DNA of 64,000 nucleotides from Bradyrhizobium sp. 132 (GTDB lineage Bacteria; Pseudomonadota; Alphaproteobacteria; Rhizobiales; Xanthobacteraceae): NCBI RefSeq assembly GCF_023074185.1, contig NZ_JADPKY010000081.1, positions 1 to 64,000 of the forward strand, read 5' to 3'. Shown piece by piece: positions 40,492 to 49,418 of this stretch (position 1 is its first letter; each line of letters starts with the position of its first letter). The notes under the pieces were generated by a model. It saw only the letters and a program-made list of their open reading frames with translations, ran no database searches and was not told where the DNA came from. The position numbers and the translations under genes were made by a program.

Positions 40492-41556
40492 TTAAATCTC
40501 CACCACCTGCCCCGGCTTCATCGCCACGAACCGCTCTTGCTGAATCTTTGCTGCATCCAGCGCCTCGACCAGCGCCTTGGCCGGCGCGTCGATTGCCTCA
40601 TCGGTCAGCTGGAACGTGCCGTGATGATGCCCCAGCGCGGCTTGCGCGCCGCAATCCGCCAGCGCCTTCACCGCATCTTCCGGATTCATGTGCTGGTCGC
40701 GCATGAACCAGCGCGGCTCGTAGGCGCCGATCGGGAGGATCGCGAGACGCAACGGTCCATACTTCTCGGCGACGCGGCGAAAATGCTTGCCATCGCCGTA
40801 GCCGGAATCGCAGACGACGTAGATTTTCCCCGCTGGCGTCTCCAGCACGAAACTCGCCCACAGCGCCTTGTTGCGATCGAACATGCCGCGCGCCGACCAG
40901 TGTCGGGTCGGCACTAGCGTCACGGCGATGCCGCCGCCGAGCTCGACGCGATCGTGCCAGTCGAAGGCTTCCACCTTGAGCGTGGAATCGGTGCTCCGCA
41001 TCGTGACGTCGTTGCCGAGCGGGGTGACCACGCGCGGGGCAAAATTCTTGGCGAGCCGCGACAGCGTCGCGATGTCGAGATGGTCGTAGTGGCCGTGCGA
41101 GACCAGCACGATATCGATCTTCGGCAGCTTGTCGAAGGCAATGCCGGGATCGTTATGCCGTTTCGGTCCCGCGAAGCTGACGGGCGAGACCCGCGTCGAC
41201 CAGACGGGATCGACGAGGATGTTGAGGCCGCCGGTCTGGATCAGCCAGCTGGCATGGCCGACGAAGGAGAGCCGCACCTTGTCGCCGTCGACGCGCGCCG
41301 GCGGGGCATCGGCGTGGGGGCTCGGCGCCCAGTCCGGCCAGGCCGCGCGCTGTCGCTTGCCGCCGAACTGCCAGCGCAGCACCTCGCGAAGCGATTTCGG
41401 CGGCGCGCCGTCCGGATCGAAGAAGGTCAGCCCGTCGAAATGGTCGGAGGCGGGACCGTCATAGGTTTTCATGCGGGACATCCAAAGAGAGGGCACGCCA
41501 ACCAACGCGCTGGCCCCGGCAAGCAGTCCGAAAAGGCGGCGGCGGGTGATCTTCAC
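40492..41556 (-). CDS. Exported metallo-beta-lactamase-fold hydrolase (UlaG/NAPE-PLD-like)
   Basis: A 354-residue MBL-fold protein. The metal-binding SHGHYDHLD (H154, H156, D158, H159) is intact, and the later ligands are visible in PTRHWSARG, CDSGYGDGKHF and LGHHHGTF. The general layout, including DPVWSTRVSPVSFAGPKRH (core DPVWSTRVSP), matches bacterial relatives of N-acyl-phosphatidylethanolamine phospholipase D, though the substrate is unknown. MKITRRRLFGLLAGASAL is a probable Tat signal with a weak second Arg context. The frame begins at a GTG at 41556. It is convergent with the SIMPL gene. Confidence 0.87.
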   Translation of the reverse strand: MKITRRRLFGLLAGASALVGVPSLWMSRMKTYDGPASDHFDGLTFFDPDGAPPKSLREVLRWQFGGKRQRAAWPDWAPSPHADAPPARVDGDKVRLSFVGHASWLIQTGGLNILVDPVWSTRVSPVSFAGPKRHNDPGIAFDKLPKIDIVLVSHGHYDHLDIATLSRLAKNFAPRVVTPLGNDVTMRSTDSTLKVEAFDWHDRVELGGGIAVTLVPTRHWSARGMFDRNKALWASFVLETPAGKIYVVCDSGYGDGKHFRRVAEKYGPLRLAILPIGAYEPRWFMRDQHMNPEDAVKALADCGAQAALGHHHGTFQLTDEAIDAPAKALVEALDAAKIQQERFVAMKPGQVVEI

Positions 41557-41696
41557 GGGTCAAGCTTCAGGGCTGGTCGGAGCGGCCGGACATCACCCTC
41601 ATATGGGCCGGGCCAGAGAAAAAGGAACCTGCGGTCAAAAGAATCATCTTTTCAGTGACTTACCCTGGCGAAGGCGTTCCGCCCCCCTAACTTTCC

Positions 41697-41725
41697 TTGA
41701 CTTTTGAGCGTCAGCGGCGTTTAAC
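41697..41725 (+). promoter_or_regulatory. Probable promoter of the ffh operon
   Basis: TTGACT (41697-41702) and TTTAAC (41720-41725) are spaced by 17 bases, in the 330-base space before ffh. This fits the alphaproteobacterial housekeeping pattern with a strong -35 element. A start near 41732 would leave a leader of about 155 bases, in which I see no known riboswitch. The rest of this gap (41557-41886) shows no gene. Confidence 0.45.
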
Positions 41726-41886
41726 CCCGCCACTTCTCGGAAAGGCTTTCTTTTCGACCCGCCGACTGGTCCCTGAGGCCAGAGGCCAACGCCCGACAGC
41801 GCTATGCGCCCTCGGGCGTGAAGGTGTTTGGATTTTCTGCTCCCTCGCCCCGCGCTCGCGGAGAGAGGTGAAAAAGGACAACGGCA

Positions 41887-43434
41887 TTGTTCGACAATCT
41901 GTCGGAACGGCTTGGCGGCATTCTCGATCGTCTGACGGGGCGCGGTGCGCTGACCGAAAAGGACGTCGACGCCGCGATGCGCGAGGTGCGCCGCGCGCTG
42001 CTGGAAGCCGACGTCGCGCTCGAAGTGGTGCGCAGCTTCACCGAGCGGGTCCGCGAGCAGGCGATCGGCGCCACCGTCGTCAAGTCGGTCACGCCCGGCC
42101 AGATGGTGGTCAAGATCGTCCATGACGAGCTGATCAACATGCTCGGCGCCGAAAGCCAGACCATCGACGTCAATTCCGTGCCGCCGGTGCCGATCATGAT
42201 GGTCGGCCTGCAAGGCTCCGGCAAGACGACCACCACCGCAAAGCTCGCCCGCCGCATGGTCCAGCGCGACAAGCGCAAGGTGCTGATGGCGTCGCTCGAC
42301 ATCTACCGTCCCGCGGCGATGGAGCAGCTGGCCGTACTGGGCCGCGACCTCGACATTCCGACGCTCCCGATCGTCGCCGGCCAGCAGCCGGCTCACATCG
42401 CGAAGCGTGCGCTGGAGGCCGGCAAGCTCGGCGGCTACGACGTCGTGCTGCTCGACACCGCCGGCCGCACCACGCTCGACGAAGAGATGATGGCGGAAGC
42501 GGCAGCGATCAAAGCCGCCGCCAATCCGCATGAAGTGCTGCTGGTGGCAGACAGCCTCACCGGCCAGGACGCCGTCAACCTCGCCCGCGCCTTCGACGAG
42601 CGCGTCGGCCTGACCGGCATCGTGCTCACACGTGTGGACGGCGACGGCCGCGGCGGCGCCGCGCTGTCGATGCGCGCCGTCACGGGCAAGCCGATCAAGC
42701 TGCTCGGCACCGGTGAAAAAACCGATGCGCTGGAGGATTTCCATCCCGACCGTATCGCCGGCCGCATCCTCGGCATGGGCGACGTGGTCTCGCTGGTCGA
42801 ACGCGCCGCCGCTAATATCGACGCCGAAAAGGCCGCGCGCACCGCCGAGCGCATGCGCAAGGGGCAGTTCGACCTCAACGATATGCGCGAGCAGCTGTCG
42901 CAGATGGCGAACATGGGCGGCATCAGCGGGCTGATGGGCATGATGCCCGGCATCGCCAAGATGAAGAACCAGATCGCGGCCGCCGGCATCGACGACAAGA
43001 TTTTGAAGCGCCAGGTCGCGGTGATCGATTCCATGACGCGCGACGAGCGCCGTCATCCCGATTTGCTCAAGGCCAGCCGCAAGAAGCGCATCGCCGCAGG
43101 TTCCGGCCAGAGCGTCGAGCAGGTCAACAAGCTGCTCAAGATGCACCGGAACATGGCCGACATGATGAAGGCCATGGGTTCGGGCAAGCGCGGGCCGCTC
43201 GCCGGTATCGCACAGGCGATGGGCTTTGGCGGCGGCATGAAGCCGCCTTCGCCGGAAGAGATGAAGGCGCTGCAGGAGAAGATGCAAGGTGGCGGCGGAC
43301 AAGGTCTGCCCAGCCTGCCGAAGGATTTGCCGGCTGGTCTGCGCACCGGTCTGCCGAACGTTCCCGGCCTGACCGGGCTGAGCGGCAAGCCGATGCTTCC
43401 GGGCCTCGGCGGATTTCCGGGCAAGAAGAAATGA
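41887..43434 (+). CDS. ffh: Signal recognition particle protein Ffh
   Basis: SRP54 homologue that binds signal peptides of nascent membrane proteins and docks with FtsY. The 515-residue protein has the N domain (about 1-95), G1 GLQGSGKTTTT (107-117), DTAGRT, TRVDGDGRGGAAL, and the Met-rich M domain (about 325-450; GLMGMMPGIAKMKN, MHRNMADMMKAMGSG). A Gly/Pro/Met-rich tail of about 60 residues follows. The frame starts with TTG at 41887 (MFDNLSERL), with AAGGA eight bases upstream; no ATG near it would keep the conserved N-terminus. It is first in the ffh-rpsP-rimM-trmD-rplS operon. Confidence 0.97.
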   Translation: MFDNLSERLGGILDRLTGRGALTEKDVDAAMREVRRALLEADVALEVVRSFTERVREQAIGATVVKSVTPGQMVVKIVHDELINMLGAESQTIDVNSVPPVPIMMVGLQGSGKTTTTAKLARRMVQRDKRKVLMASLDIYRPAAMEQLAVLGRDLDIPTLPIVAGQQPAHIAKRALEAGKLGGYDVVLLDTAGRTTLDEEMMAEAAAIKAAANPHEVLLVADSLTGQDAVNLARAFDERVGLTGIVLTRVDGDGRGGAALSMRAVTGKPIKLLGTGEKTDALEDFHPDRIAGRILGMGDVVSLVERAAANIDAEKAARTAERMRKGQFDLNDMREQLSQMANMGGISGLMGMMPGIAKMKNQIAAAGIDDKILKRQVAVIDSMTRDERRHPDLLKASRKKRIAAGSGQSVEQVNKLLKMHRNMADMMKAMGSGKRGPLAGIAQAMGFGGGMKPPSPEEMKALQEKMQGGGGQGLPSLPKDLPAGLRTGLPNVPGLTGLSGKPMLPGLGGFPGKKK

Positions 43435-43520
43435 GGAATTCGTCGCACGGGTCGTAGGTGTCCCGCGCGGCGCGAAAATACCAATCAATCGAACAAACTG
43501 TACTTTTAAGGAGAACTAAG

Positions 43521-43853
43521 ATGTCCGTCGTTATCCGCCTCGCCCGCGCTGGCACCAAGAAGCGCCCCGTCTATCACGTCGTCGTCGCCGATTCGCGCTT
43601 TCCCCGCGATGGCCGCTTCATCGAGCGTCTCGGCTATTTCAACCCGCTGCTGCCGAAGGACAACGAGACCCGCCTGAAGCTCGACATGGACAAGGTCAAG
43701 GCCTGGCTCGCCAAGGGCGCGCAGCCGTCGGACCGTGTGTCGCGCTTCCTCGACGCCGCCGGCGTCAAGAAGCGCGAAACGCGCAACAACCCGGAAAAGG
43801 CCGTGCCGCGCAAGGAGCGCAAGGCGCAGGCCGAAGCCGCCGCGAAGGGTTAA
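43521..43853 (+). CDS. rpsP: 30S ribosomal protein S16
   Basis: Assembly-stabilising protein of the small ribosomal subunit. The start at 43521 ([26 protein letters not shown], core [11 protein letters not shown]) follows a strong AAGGAG and gives 110 residues. The conserved first 80 residues ([23 protein letters not shown]) are followed by a Lys/Ala/Glu-rich tail (about 85-110), common in Alphaproteobacteria. The upstream extension to 43458 lacks similarity. It is followed by rimM after nine bases. Confidence 0.98.
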   Translation: MSVVIRLARAGTKKRPVYHVVVADSRFPRDGRFIERLGYFNPLLPKDNETRLKLDMDKVKAWLAKGAQPSDRVSRFLDAAGVKKRETRNNPEKAVPRKERKAQAEAAAKG

Positions 43854-43862
43854 GGCCAGACC

Positions 43863-44399
43863 ATGCCGGAGCTGGTCTGCGTCGCGCGGATCGGCGCCGC
43901 GCATGGTGTGCGCGGCGCGGTCAAACTGTGGACCTTCACCGAAGATCCCTTTGCCATCAGGCGCTACGGTCTGCTCTCGTCGAAGGACGGCAAGCGCCAG
44001 TTCGAGGTCGCACAGGCGCGCGAGGCCAAGGATCATCTGGTCGCGACGTTCAAGGGTGTCACGACCCGCGATGAGGCCGAACGGCTCAACGGCATCGAGC
44101 TCTACGTCGCGCGCGAAAAGCTGCCCGCGACCGACGCGGACGAATATTACCACACCGATTTGATCGGGCTTGCCGCCGTCACCCCTGACGGCGACGCGCT
44201 CGGCCGCGTGCTCGCGATTCATAATTTCGGCGCCGGCGACCTCATCGAGATCGCTCCACCCAAAGGCCCGACGCTGCTGCTGCCGTTCACGAACGCGGTG
44301 GTGCCCGAGGTCGATCTTGCCGGCGGCCGCGTCGTGATCGCGCTGCCGCAGGAGATCGAGGGCGAGGACAAGGACAAGGACCAAGGCCGGGACGCATAA
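43863..44399 (+). CDS. rimM: Ribosome maturation factor RimM
   Basis: Binds S19 and helps mature the 3' domain of 16S rRNA. The 178-residue protein has the N-terminal RimM beta-barrel ([25 protein letters not shown], about 5-29; core [13 protein letters not shown]) and a PRC-like C-terminal barrel ([45 protein letters not shown]). The acidic/lysine tail [13 protein letters not shown] is extra. It is within the classical rpsP-rimM-trmD-rplS order. Confidence 0.97.
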   Translation: MPELVCVARIGAAHGVRGAVKLWTFTEDPFAIRRYGLLSSKDGKRQFEVAQAREAKDHLVATFKGVTTRDEAERLNGIELYVAREKLPATDADEYYHTDLIGLAAVTPDGDALGRVLAIHNFGAGDLIEIAPPKGPTLLLPFTNAVVPEVDLAGGRVVIALPQEIEGEDKDKDQGRDA

Positions 44400-44506
44400 C
44401 CACAGGCCGTGGTTTTGGTTAAGCTGGTGGCGCCGATCATCGCAAAACGGGCAGCGGTGACTGTGGGTCCCGGGCCTTCGCCGGGACGACGGATTTCTTA
44501 GGACCA

Positions 44507-45262
44507 ATGACCAATCCCCTACCCTGGCGCGCGACGGTGCTGACGCTGTTTCCGGAAATGTTTCCGGGGCCGCTGGGCGTGAGCTTGGCCGGCCGGGCGC
44601 TGGCGTCCGGGCTTTGGGAGCTGGAGGCGCGGGACATCCGGGCCTCGGCCACCGATCGCCACCGCAGCGTCGACGACACCCCGGCCGGCGGCGGGCCGGG
44701 CATGGTGCTCCGGGCCGATGTTCTGGCGGCGGCCATCGATGCCGCCGAAAGCGAACAGGATCGGCCGAAACTGCTGATGAGCCCTCGGGGTCGGCCATTG
44801 ACCCAGGCCCGCGTCCTGGAGCTGGCCAAGGGTCCGGGTCCCCTGGTCGTCTGCGGGCGGTTCGAGGGGGTGGATCAGCGGGTGATCGACCGGCGAGGCC
44901 TGGAGGAGGTCTCGATCGGCGATTACGTGCTGTCCGGGGGTGAAATCGCCGCGCTGGCGCTAATAGATGCCTGCGTCCGGCTGCTGCCGGGCGTGATGGG
45001 CAAGGAAGCCTCGGGAACCGAGGAAAGCTTTTCGGACGGCCTGCTCGAATACCCCCAATACACCCGTCCGCAGCTGTTCGAGGGAACTCCGATCCCCGAA
45101 ATCCTGACCTCAGGCGACCATGCCAAGGTCGCTGGCTGGCGGCGGGCGGAATCCGAGGCCCTGACGGCAGCCCGGCGACCCGATTTGTGGGCCCAAATCC
45201 CGAGCAAGGCCCCGAATCGGGCCGGACGCCAAAAAACGCCAAAAAACAAGACAGACGGGTGA
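44507..45262 (+). CDS. trmD: tRNA (guanine-N1-)-methyltransferase TrmD
   Basis: SPOUT-class enzyme that methylates G37 of tRNAs with a G at position 36, preventing +1 frameshifts. The 251-residue protein contains the trefoil-knot signatures [57 protein letters not shown] (AdoMet-binding knot) and EYPQYTRP. The C-terminal tail is Lys/Arg-rich ([12 protein letters not shown]). The gap of 107 bases from rimM contains a short GC-rich dyad (GTCCCGGGCCTTCGCCGGGAC, stem GTCCCGG/CCGGGAC). Confidence 0.97.
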   Translation: MTNPLPWRATVLTLFPEMFPGPLGVSLAGRALASGLWELEARDIRASATDRHRSVDDTPAGGGPGMVLRADVLAAAIDAAESEQDRPKLLMSPRGRPLTQARVLELAKGPGPLVVCGRFEGVDQRVIDRRGLEEVSIGDYVLSGGEIAALALIDACVRLLPGVMGKEASGTEESFSDGLLEYPQYTRPQLFEGTPIPEILTSGDHAKVAGWRRAESEALTAARRPDLWAQIPSKAPNRAGRQKTPKNKTDG

Positions 45263-45369
45263 CAAACGCTCCGGCTTGTCCTATAGGAGCGCCACATCCG
45301 CAATAGCTGGATAGACGAATTTCGCGCAGCCCCCGTCCTGCGGCTGGGGGCGCCGATGGAGACTTACCC

Positions 45370-45753
45370 ATGAACCTGATCCAACAGCTTGAAAAAGAGC
45401 AATTCGACAAGCTCGCCGCCGGCAAGGAGATTCCGGAGTTCGGACCGGGTGACACCGTGATCGTCAACGTGAAGGTGGTCGAAGGCGACCGATCCCGCGT
45501 GCAGGCCTATGAAGGCGTCTGCATCGGCCGCTCCGGCGGTGGGCTCAACGAGAGCTTCACCGTCCGCAAGATTTCCTACGGCGAGGGCGTCGAGCGCGTG
45601 TTCCCGGTGATGTCGCCGATGATCGACTCGATCAAGGTGGTGCGCCGCGGTAAGGTGCGTCGCGCCAAGCTCTATTATCTCCGCAGCCTTCGCGGCAAGT
45701 CGGCCCGCATCGTCGAGAAAAAGCAGGACCGCGCCACCGCCGTCAACGAGTAA
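45370..45753 (+). CDS. rplS: 50S ribosomal protein L19
   Basis: Large-subunit protein at the 30S-50S interface. The 127 residues start [42 protein letters not shown] (core [11 protein letters not shown]), [22 protein letters not shown] (core [14 protein letters not shown]) and [21 protein letters not shown] (core [11 protein letters not shown]) are the family signatures. It is last in the operon and is followed by a near-perfect intrinsic terminator. Confidence 0.98.
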   Translation: MNLIQQLEKEQFDKLAAGKEIPEFGPGDTVIVNVKVVEGDRSRVQAYEGVCIGRSGGGLNESFTVRKISYGEGVERVFPVMSPMIDSIKVVRRGKVRRAKLYYLRSLRGKSARIVEKKQDRATAVNE

Positions 45754-45781
45754 GCTTTCGCTTACAGGCGAGTTTCGGAGA

Positions 45782-45808
45782 GCGCGGGGCCAAACCCCGC
45801 GCTTTTTT
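45782..45808 (+). terminator. Intrinsic terminator of the ffh-rplS operon
   Basis: GCGCGGGG and CCCCGCGC form a perfect 8-bp stem with a CCAAA loop, followed by TTTTTTG. It lies 28 bases after the rplS stop. Confidence 0.95.
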
Positions 45809-45830
45809 GTTCCCTGCTCGCAGGTCTCGC

Positions 45831-45922
45831 CCTCATCCTGAGGAGCGCGTCTCGAAGGATGCAGGCCCGCCTGTGGCCTCGCCCTTCGAGACGCGCGCCG
45901 AGGCGCGCTCCTCAGGGTGAGG
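45831..45922. repeat. Intergenic palindromic repeat, family A, copy 3
   Basis: CCTCATCCTGAGGAGCGCG at the left and CGCGCTCCTCAGGGTGAGG at the right with inner CGTCTCGAAGGATGCAGGCCC and CCCTTCGAGACG arms. It is the shortest of the three family A copies, and its inner arms pair almost completely. Confidence 0.88.
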
Positions 45923-45987
45923 GGCATGTCTTGCGCGAGCCTTGAAAGCCCTCGCGATTCCAATTCGGCCTGCTATATATTCTTGGA

Positions 45988-46116
45988 ATGTTTCCAGATC
46001 CGACCAGCCTCTCGTCCGCCAAGCGCATCGTCATCGACGATCGCTCACGGCTGCCTGGCCGGTTCTTCGGGCGCTTCGCGACCTCGGCAACGTCAGAGCT
46101 TACGCGCGCAGCCTAA
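45988..46116 (+). CDS. Possible 42-residue ORF upstream of leuC
   Basis: In the 440 bases between rplS and leuC a short frame opens at ATG 45988 and ends at TAA 46114-46116. It starts MFPDPTSLSSAKRIVIDDR and ends TSELTRAA. A CTATAT element lies at about 45972. It contains only three scattered leucines, so it does not look like a classical leucine attenuator leader. I do not recognise it. It may be a real small protein or chance. Confidence 0.3.
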   Translation: MFPDPTSLSSAKRIVIDDRSRLPGRFFGRFATSATSELTRAA

Positions 46117-46194
46117 AAGCTGCGCTGACGATTTTGTTGCCCCGCGCGCCACCCGCGCAACCCGCTCTACACAACATTCCTGGAGCTGACGCTC

Positions 46195-47601
46195 ATGTCC
46201 AAGCCGACCACATTGTACGACAAGATCTGGAACGACCATCTGGTGCACGAAGCCGAGGACGGCACCTGCCTGCTCTATATCGATCGCCATCTGGTGCACG
46301 AGGTGACCTCACCGCAGGCGTTCGAAGGCCTGCGCACCACCGGGCGCAAGGTCCACGCGCCCGAGAAGACGCTCGCTGTCGTCGATCACAACGTCCCGAC
46401 CACCGACCGCACCAAGCCGAATCCGGATCCGGAGAGCATCGAGCAGATCAAGGCGCTGGCCGACAACGCCAAGGAATTCGGCATCGAATATTACGACGAG
46501 TTCGACAAGCGCCAGGGCGTCGTCCACGTCATCGGACCCGAGCAGGGTTTTACGCTGCCCGGCACCACCATCGTCTGCGGTGACAGTCACACCTCGACGC
46601 ATGGCGCGTTCGGCGCGCTCGCGCACGGCATCGGCACGAGCGAGGTCGAGCACGTGCTGGCGACGCAGACGCTGATCCAGAAGAAGGCGAAGAACATGCG
46701 CGTCACCGTCGACGGCAAATTGCCGGACGGCGTGACGGGCAAGGACATCATCCTGGCCATCATCGGCGAGATCGGCACCGCGGGCGGCACCGGCTACGTG
46801 CTGGAATACGCCGGCGATGCGATCCGTGCGCTCAGCATGGAAGGCCGCATGACGGTCTGCAACATGTCGATCGAAGGCGGCGCGCGCGCCGGCCTGGTCG
46901 CGCCCGATCAGAAAGCCTACGACTTCCTGCGCGATCGTCCCAAGGCGCCGAAGGGTGCCGCCTGGGACACGGCGATGCGCTACTGGGAAAAACTGCGCTC
47001 CGACGAGGGCGCGCATTTCGACCAAGAGCTGCGCCTCGATGCCGCCAAGCTGCCGCCGATCGTGACCTGGGGCACGAGCCCCGAGGACGTGATCTCGATC
47101 ACCGGCATCGTGCCCGACCCCGACAAGATCGCGGACGAGGCCAAGCGCCTGTCGAAGCACCGCGCCTTGAAGTACATGGGCCTGACCGCGGGCACGAAGA
47201 TCACCGACATCAAGCTCGACCGCATCTTCATCGGCTCCTGCACCAACGGCCGCATCGAGGATTTGCGCGCGGCAGCAAAGATTGCGCAAGGCAAGACCGT
47301 TTCAGCGCATGTCAACGCCATGGTCGTGCCGGGCTCCGGCCTCGTGAAGGAGCAGGCCGAGGCTGAAGGTCTGGACAAGATCTTCATCACGGCCGGATTC
47401 GAATGGCGCGAGCCCGGCTGTTCGATGTGCCTCGCCATGAATCCGGACAAGCTGGCTCCGGAAGAGCGCTGCGCCTCGACCTCGAACCGCAATTTCGAGG
47501 GCCGCCAGGGCTTCAAGGGCCGCACCCATCTGGTGTCGCCGGCGATGGCGGCGGCCGCGGCCATCGCGGGTCACTTCGTCGACATCAGGGAGTGGCGCTG
47601 A
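46195..47601 (+). CDS. leuC: 3-isopropylmalate dehydratase large subunit
   Basis: [4Fe-4S] aconitase-family enzyme that isomerises 2- to 3-isopropylmalate with LeuD. The 468-residue protein opens [16 protein letters not shown] and carries [20 protein letters not shown] (about 130-149), the cluster cysteine in [12 protein letters not shown], the pair in GCSMCLAMN, and the closing [16 protein letters not shown] motif precedes the ATG. leuD is 2.3 kb downstream on the same strand, separated by small-protein genes, so leuCD is split rather than adjacent. Confidence 0.98.
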   Translation: MSKPTTLYDKIWNDHLVHEAEDGTCLLYIDRHLVHEVTSPQAFEGLRTTGRKVHAPEKTLAVVDHNVPTTDRTKPNPDPESIEQIKALADNAKEFGIEYYDEFDKRQGVVHVIGPEQGFTLPGTTIVCGDSHTSTHGAFGALAHGIGTSEVEHVLATQTLIQKKAKNMRVTVDGKLPDGVTGKDIILAIIGEIGTAGGTGYVLEYAGDAIRALSMEGRMTVCNMSIEGGARAGLVAPDQKAYDFLRDRPKAPKGAAWDTAMRYWEKLRSDEGAHFDQELRLDAAKLPPIVTWGTSPEDVISITGIVPDPDKIADEAKRLSKHRALKYMGLTAGTKITDIKLDRIFIGSCTNGRIEDLRAAAKIAQGKTVSAHVNAMVVPGSGLVKEQAEAEGLDKIFITAGFEWREPGCSMCLAMNPDKLAPEERCASTSNRNFEGRQGFKGRTHLVSPAMAAAAAIAGHFVDIREWR

Positions 47602-47695
47602 GCCGCTTCCTGCAATTTGAACGATCGCGGCAAACCGCCGTTAATCGGCAGCGCCGATACTGCGTCCTCGCGACGGTTTCGCGAGGACACGCCTC

Positions 47696-47905
47696 ATGGT
47701 CAACAAGCCTGAATATGTCGATCTGATCAGCGCGGCGACGCCCCAGCATCGGCGGCGCACCGCACCGCTGCGCATCGTCGCCAAACCCGAGGTCGAGGAA
47801 ACCTCAAGGCTCAGCCGCTGGCCGCCGGCGATGTTCAAGCAGTGGAAGCTAGAGAACCTCACACGCTGGAAGTCGGCTTCGTGGAAGCTGAAGGATTGGC
47901 TTTAA
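47696..47905 (+). CDS. Small basic hypothetical protein
   Basis: A 69-residue protein (MVNKPEYVDLISAATPQH to WKLKDWL) with no signal peptide or membrane helix. It is basic and Trp-rich at the C-terminus (five Trp in the last 30 residues: RWPPAMFKQWKLENL, then RWKSASWKLKDWL), which could form an amphipathic helix that binds membrane or nucleic acid. GAGGAC precedes the ATG at 47696. A good terminator hairpin follows 15 bases after the stop, which supports it as a real gene. I do not recognise the family. Confidence 0.6.
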   Translation: MVNKPEYVDLISAATPQHRRRTAPLRIVAKPEVEETSRLSRWPPAMFKQWKLENLTRWKSASWKLKDWL

Positions 47906-47920
47906 GCCACCGAATGAAAA

Positions 47921-47948
47921 AAGGGCGCCACCGAGGCGCCCTTTTCAT
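47921..47948. terminator. Bidirectional intrinsic terminator
   Basis: AAAAGGGCGCC, a loop ACCGA, and GGCGCCCTTTT form a 7-bp GC stem extended by A-T pairs, so each strand ends in a T-run. It serves both the small basic protein (plus) and the Gly/His-rich protein (minus). Confidence 0.92.
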
Positions 47949-47959
47949 TTCGATCGTGC

Positions 47960-48511
47960 TTACCAATACCGGTACGGATGGTGCCAGCGATGCCAGCGGC
48001 AGACGCGGCGCGGGCCGTAATAGGTCCAGATGACCCGGCAGCGACGCGGATAGCTGTAATAGGGATAGTAGCCGCCGTAATAGCGCCGGTGGAAATGGCG
48101 ATGGCCGTAGTAGGCGGGACGATAGCCGCCATAACGGTGATAGCCGCCAAAGCGATGAACTCCGCCGTAGCGATAGCCGCCACCATGAAAGGCGGGCGCG
48201 GCGCGGAAGCCACCACCGTGGATGCCACCGCCGCGGAAGCCGCCGAAATGTCCTCCGCCACCGTGGAAGCCGCCTCCTCCATGGAAGCCGCCGCCATGTC
48301 CACCACCGCCATGTCCACCGCCGCCACCGCCGCCGTGGCGAATCTGGATCATGTCGTCGCTTGCGGCCTTCGCCGCCGGCAACGCCGTCGGATTGATCGG
48401 AGTCATTGCTTCAGCACGACGCGTGGTCCCGGCCGACAGCATCAGCGTCGTGGCGGCCGCAATCCCGAGCAAGCGGATCGGGCTTGCTCTGAGACCCAAT
48501 ATCCTCAGCAT
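47960..48511 (-). CDS. Exported Gly/His/Tyr-rich protein
   Basis: A 183-residue protein with a hydrophobic N-terminal signal (about 12-34, ending RRAEAM), a linker, then a strikingly Gly/His-rich region (about 57-103; repeats of the type HGGGG and FHGGG) followed by a Tyr/Arg/His-rich tail (YYGGYYPYYSYPRRC, WHRWHHPYRYW) with two cysteines near the end (RRCRVIW, RRVCRWH). The His density suggests metal binding or an unstructured cell-envelope protein; this is inference. Similar proteins are common in Bradyrhizobium, but I know of no assigned function. Confidence 0.75.
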   Translation of the reverse strand: MLRILGLRASPIRLLGIAAATTLMLSAGTTRRAEAMTPINPTALPAAKAASDDMIQIRHGGGGGGGHGGGGHGGGFHGGGGFHGGGGHFGGFRGGGIHGGGFRAAPAFHGGGYRYGGVHRFGGYHRYGGYRPAYYGHRHFHRRYYGGYYPYYSYPRRCRVIWTYYGPRRVCRWHRWHHPYRYW

Positions 48512-48663
48512 CGATTTCTCCCTGAATCTGGACAGCGGAGTTGCGACGCTCGTTCGCGCCGTGCGTCTGCGCTGTTCATTGACGGTCGCTCCCGAGATTA
48601 AATTAGGGACGGCGACGTGAATGCCTCATGAATGAACGATGTTCCCGGCGTCGTGCTGCGACG

Positions 48664-48930
48664 TCACCACCACGGCCCGAAGCTGAGCACGAACGGTGCG
48701 GGCACGCCGTAAGGATAAGGGCGGTAGTAGACAGGCCGCGCGTAGTAACGCGGCTCGTGAGGTGCGACGCGGCGCACAGCGTCATGATGGCGTCCGTGAC
48801 GCCGCGCACCGAGGTCCGTTGCGGACGCCGACGCCTTTCTTGTCGCGGCATCCTGCGTCGCGGCAATGGAGACGCCGGGTAAAGCGACGATCAGCCCGAG
48901 GGCAACCGCTACTCCGATCCATCTCGTCAT
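48664..48930 (-). CDS. Small exported His/Tyr/Pro-rich protein
   Basis: From the ATG at 48930 (MTRWIGVAVALGLIVALPG) the protein has 88 residues with a signal peptide ending SIAAT. The mature part is rich in Ala, Arg and His (ARRHGRHHDAVRRVAPHEP) and ends in aromatic/proline sequence (YYARPVYYRPYPYGVPAPF, FGPWW). The function is unknown. It belongs to the same style of small secreted proteins as its neighbours and shares strand with them. Confidence 0.65.
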   Translation of the reverse strand: MTRWIGVAVALGLIVALPGVSIAATQDAATRKASASATDLGARRHGRHHDAVRRVAPHEPRYYARPVYYRPYPYGVPAPFVLSFGPWW

Positions 48931-48981
48931 GATCGACCTCTGCTGCGCCCGCATGCGGTGCTGCCGGCGGGATCGGCCAAC

Positions 48982-49296
48982 TCAGCCCCGACGCCAGTAG
49001 CAGCTCATATGCGGCACGATCACCGTGCCGCTGGGGCGGTATTCCTGCACATAGGTGGCGTTGCACTCGCGGACCGCATCGGGACCGGGGTTGTAGCGCG
49101 GATAGACGCCGTCAGGAGTGTAGTAGGGCGTAACGCGCAGACGCGCCGGCCGCCGCTTGCGCGGCGGCGGGACATCGTCTGACGAGGCCGCCTGGGCCAG
49201 CCTGATGCCGTGGGCCGCGGTCTGGGCTTCCGCGCCAACGCAAAACTGCGAAAACAACCCCATGCACAGTAGCGTCAGCGCTGTTTTCGTTCGCAT
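48982..49296 (-). CDS. Small exported protein with C-terminal cysteines
   Basis: From ATG 49296 (MRTKTALTLLCMGLFSQF) there are 104 residues: a signal peptide ending GAEAQ (about 1-25), a linker with SDDVPPPRKRRPARLR, and a conserved-looking C-terminal part YYTPDGVYPRYNPGPDAVREC to PHMSCYWRRG with two cysteines that could form a disulfide in the periplasm. The function is unknown. Relatives with the same C-terminal pattern are frequent in Bradyrhizobium, to my knowledge without a role. Confidence 0.68.
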   Translation of the reverse strand: MRTKTALTLLCMGLFSQFCVGAEAQTAAHGIRLAQAASSDDVPPPRKRRPARLRVTPYYTPDGVYPRYNPGPDAVRECNATYVQEYRPSGTVIVPHMSCYWRRG

Positions 49297-49418
49297 TTTT
49301 CCGCCCACTTGAACGTCCTATTCGAGGCCCTACGCTCCCCGTTTTGACGGCGCCCGTCAACCTCGCCGCGCTTATAATGCCGGATGCATCGGCGCGGAAC
49401 CCGCGCTAAGAGGGATCC

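Noticed and set aside
41644-43488. 614-codon minus-strand frame antisense to ffh
   Set aside because: Shadow frame; ffh GTPase and M-domain motifs are on the plus strand.
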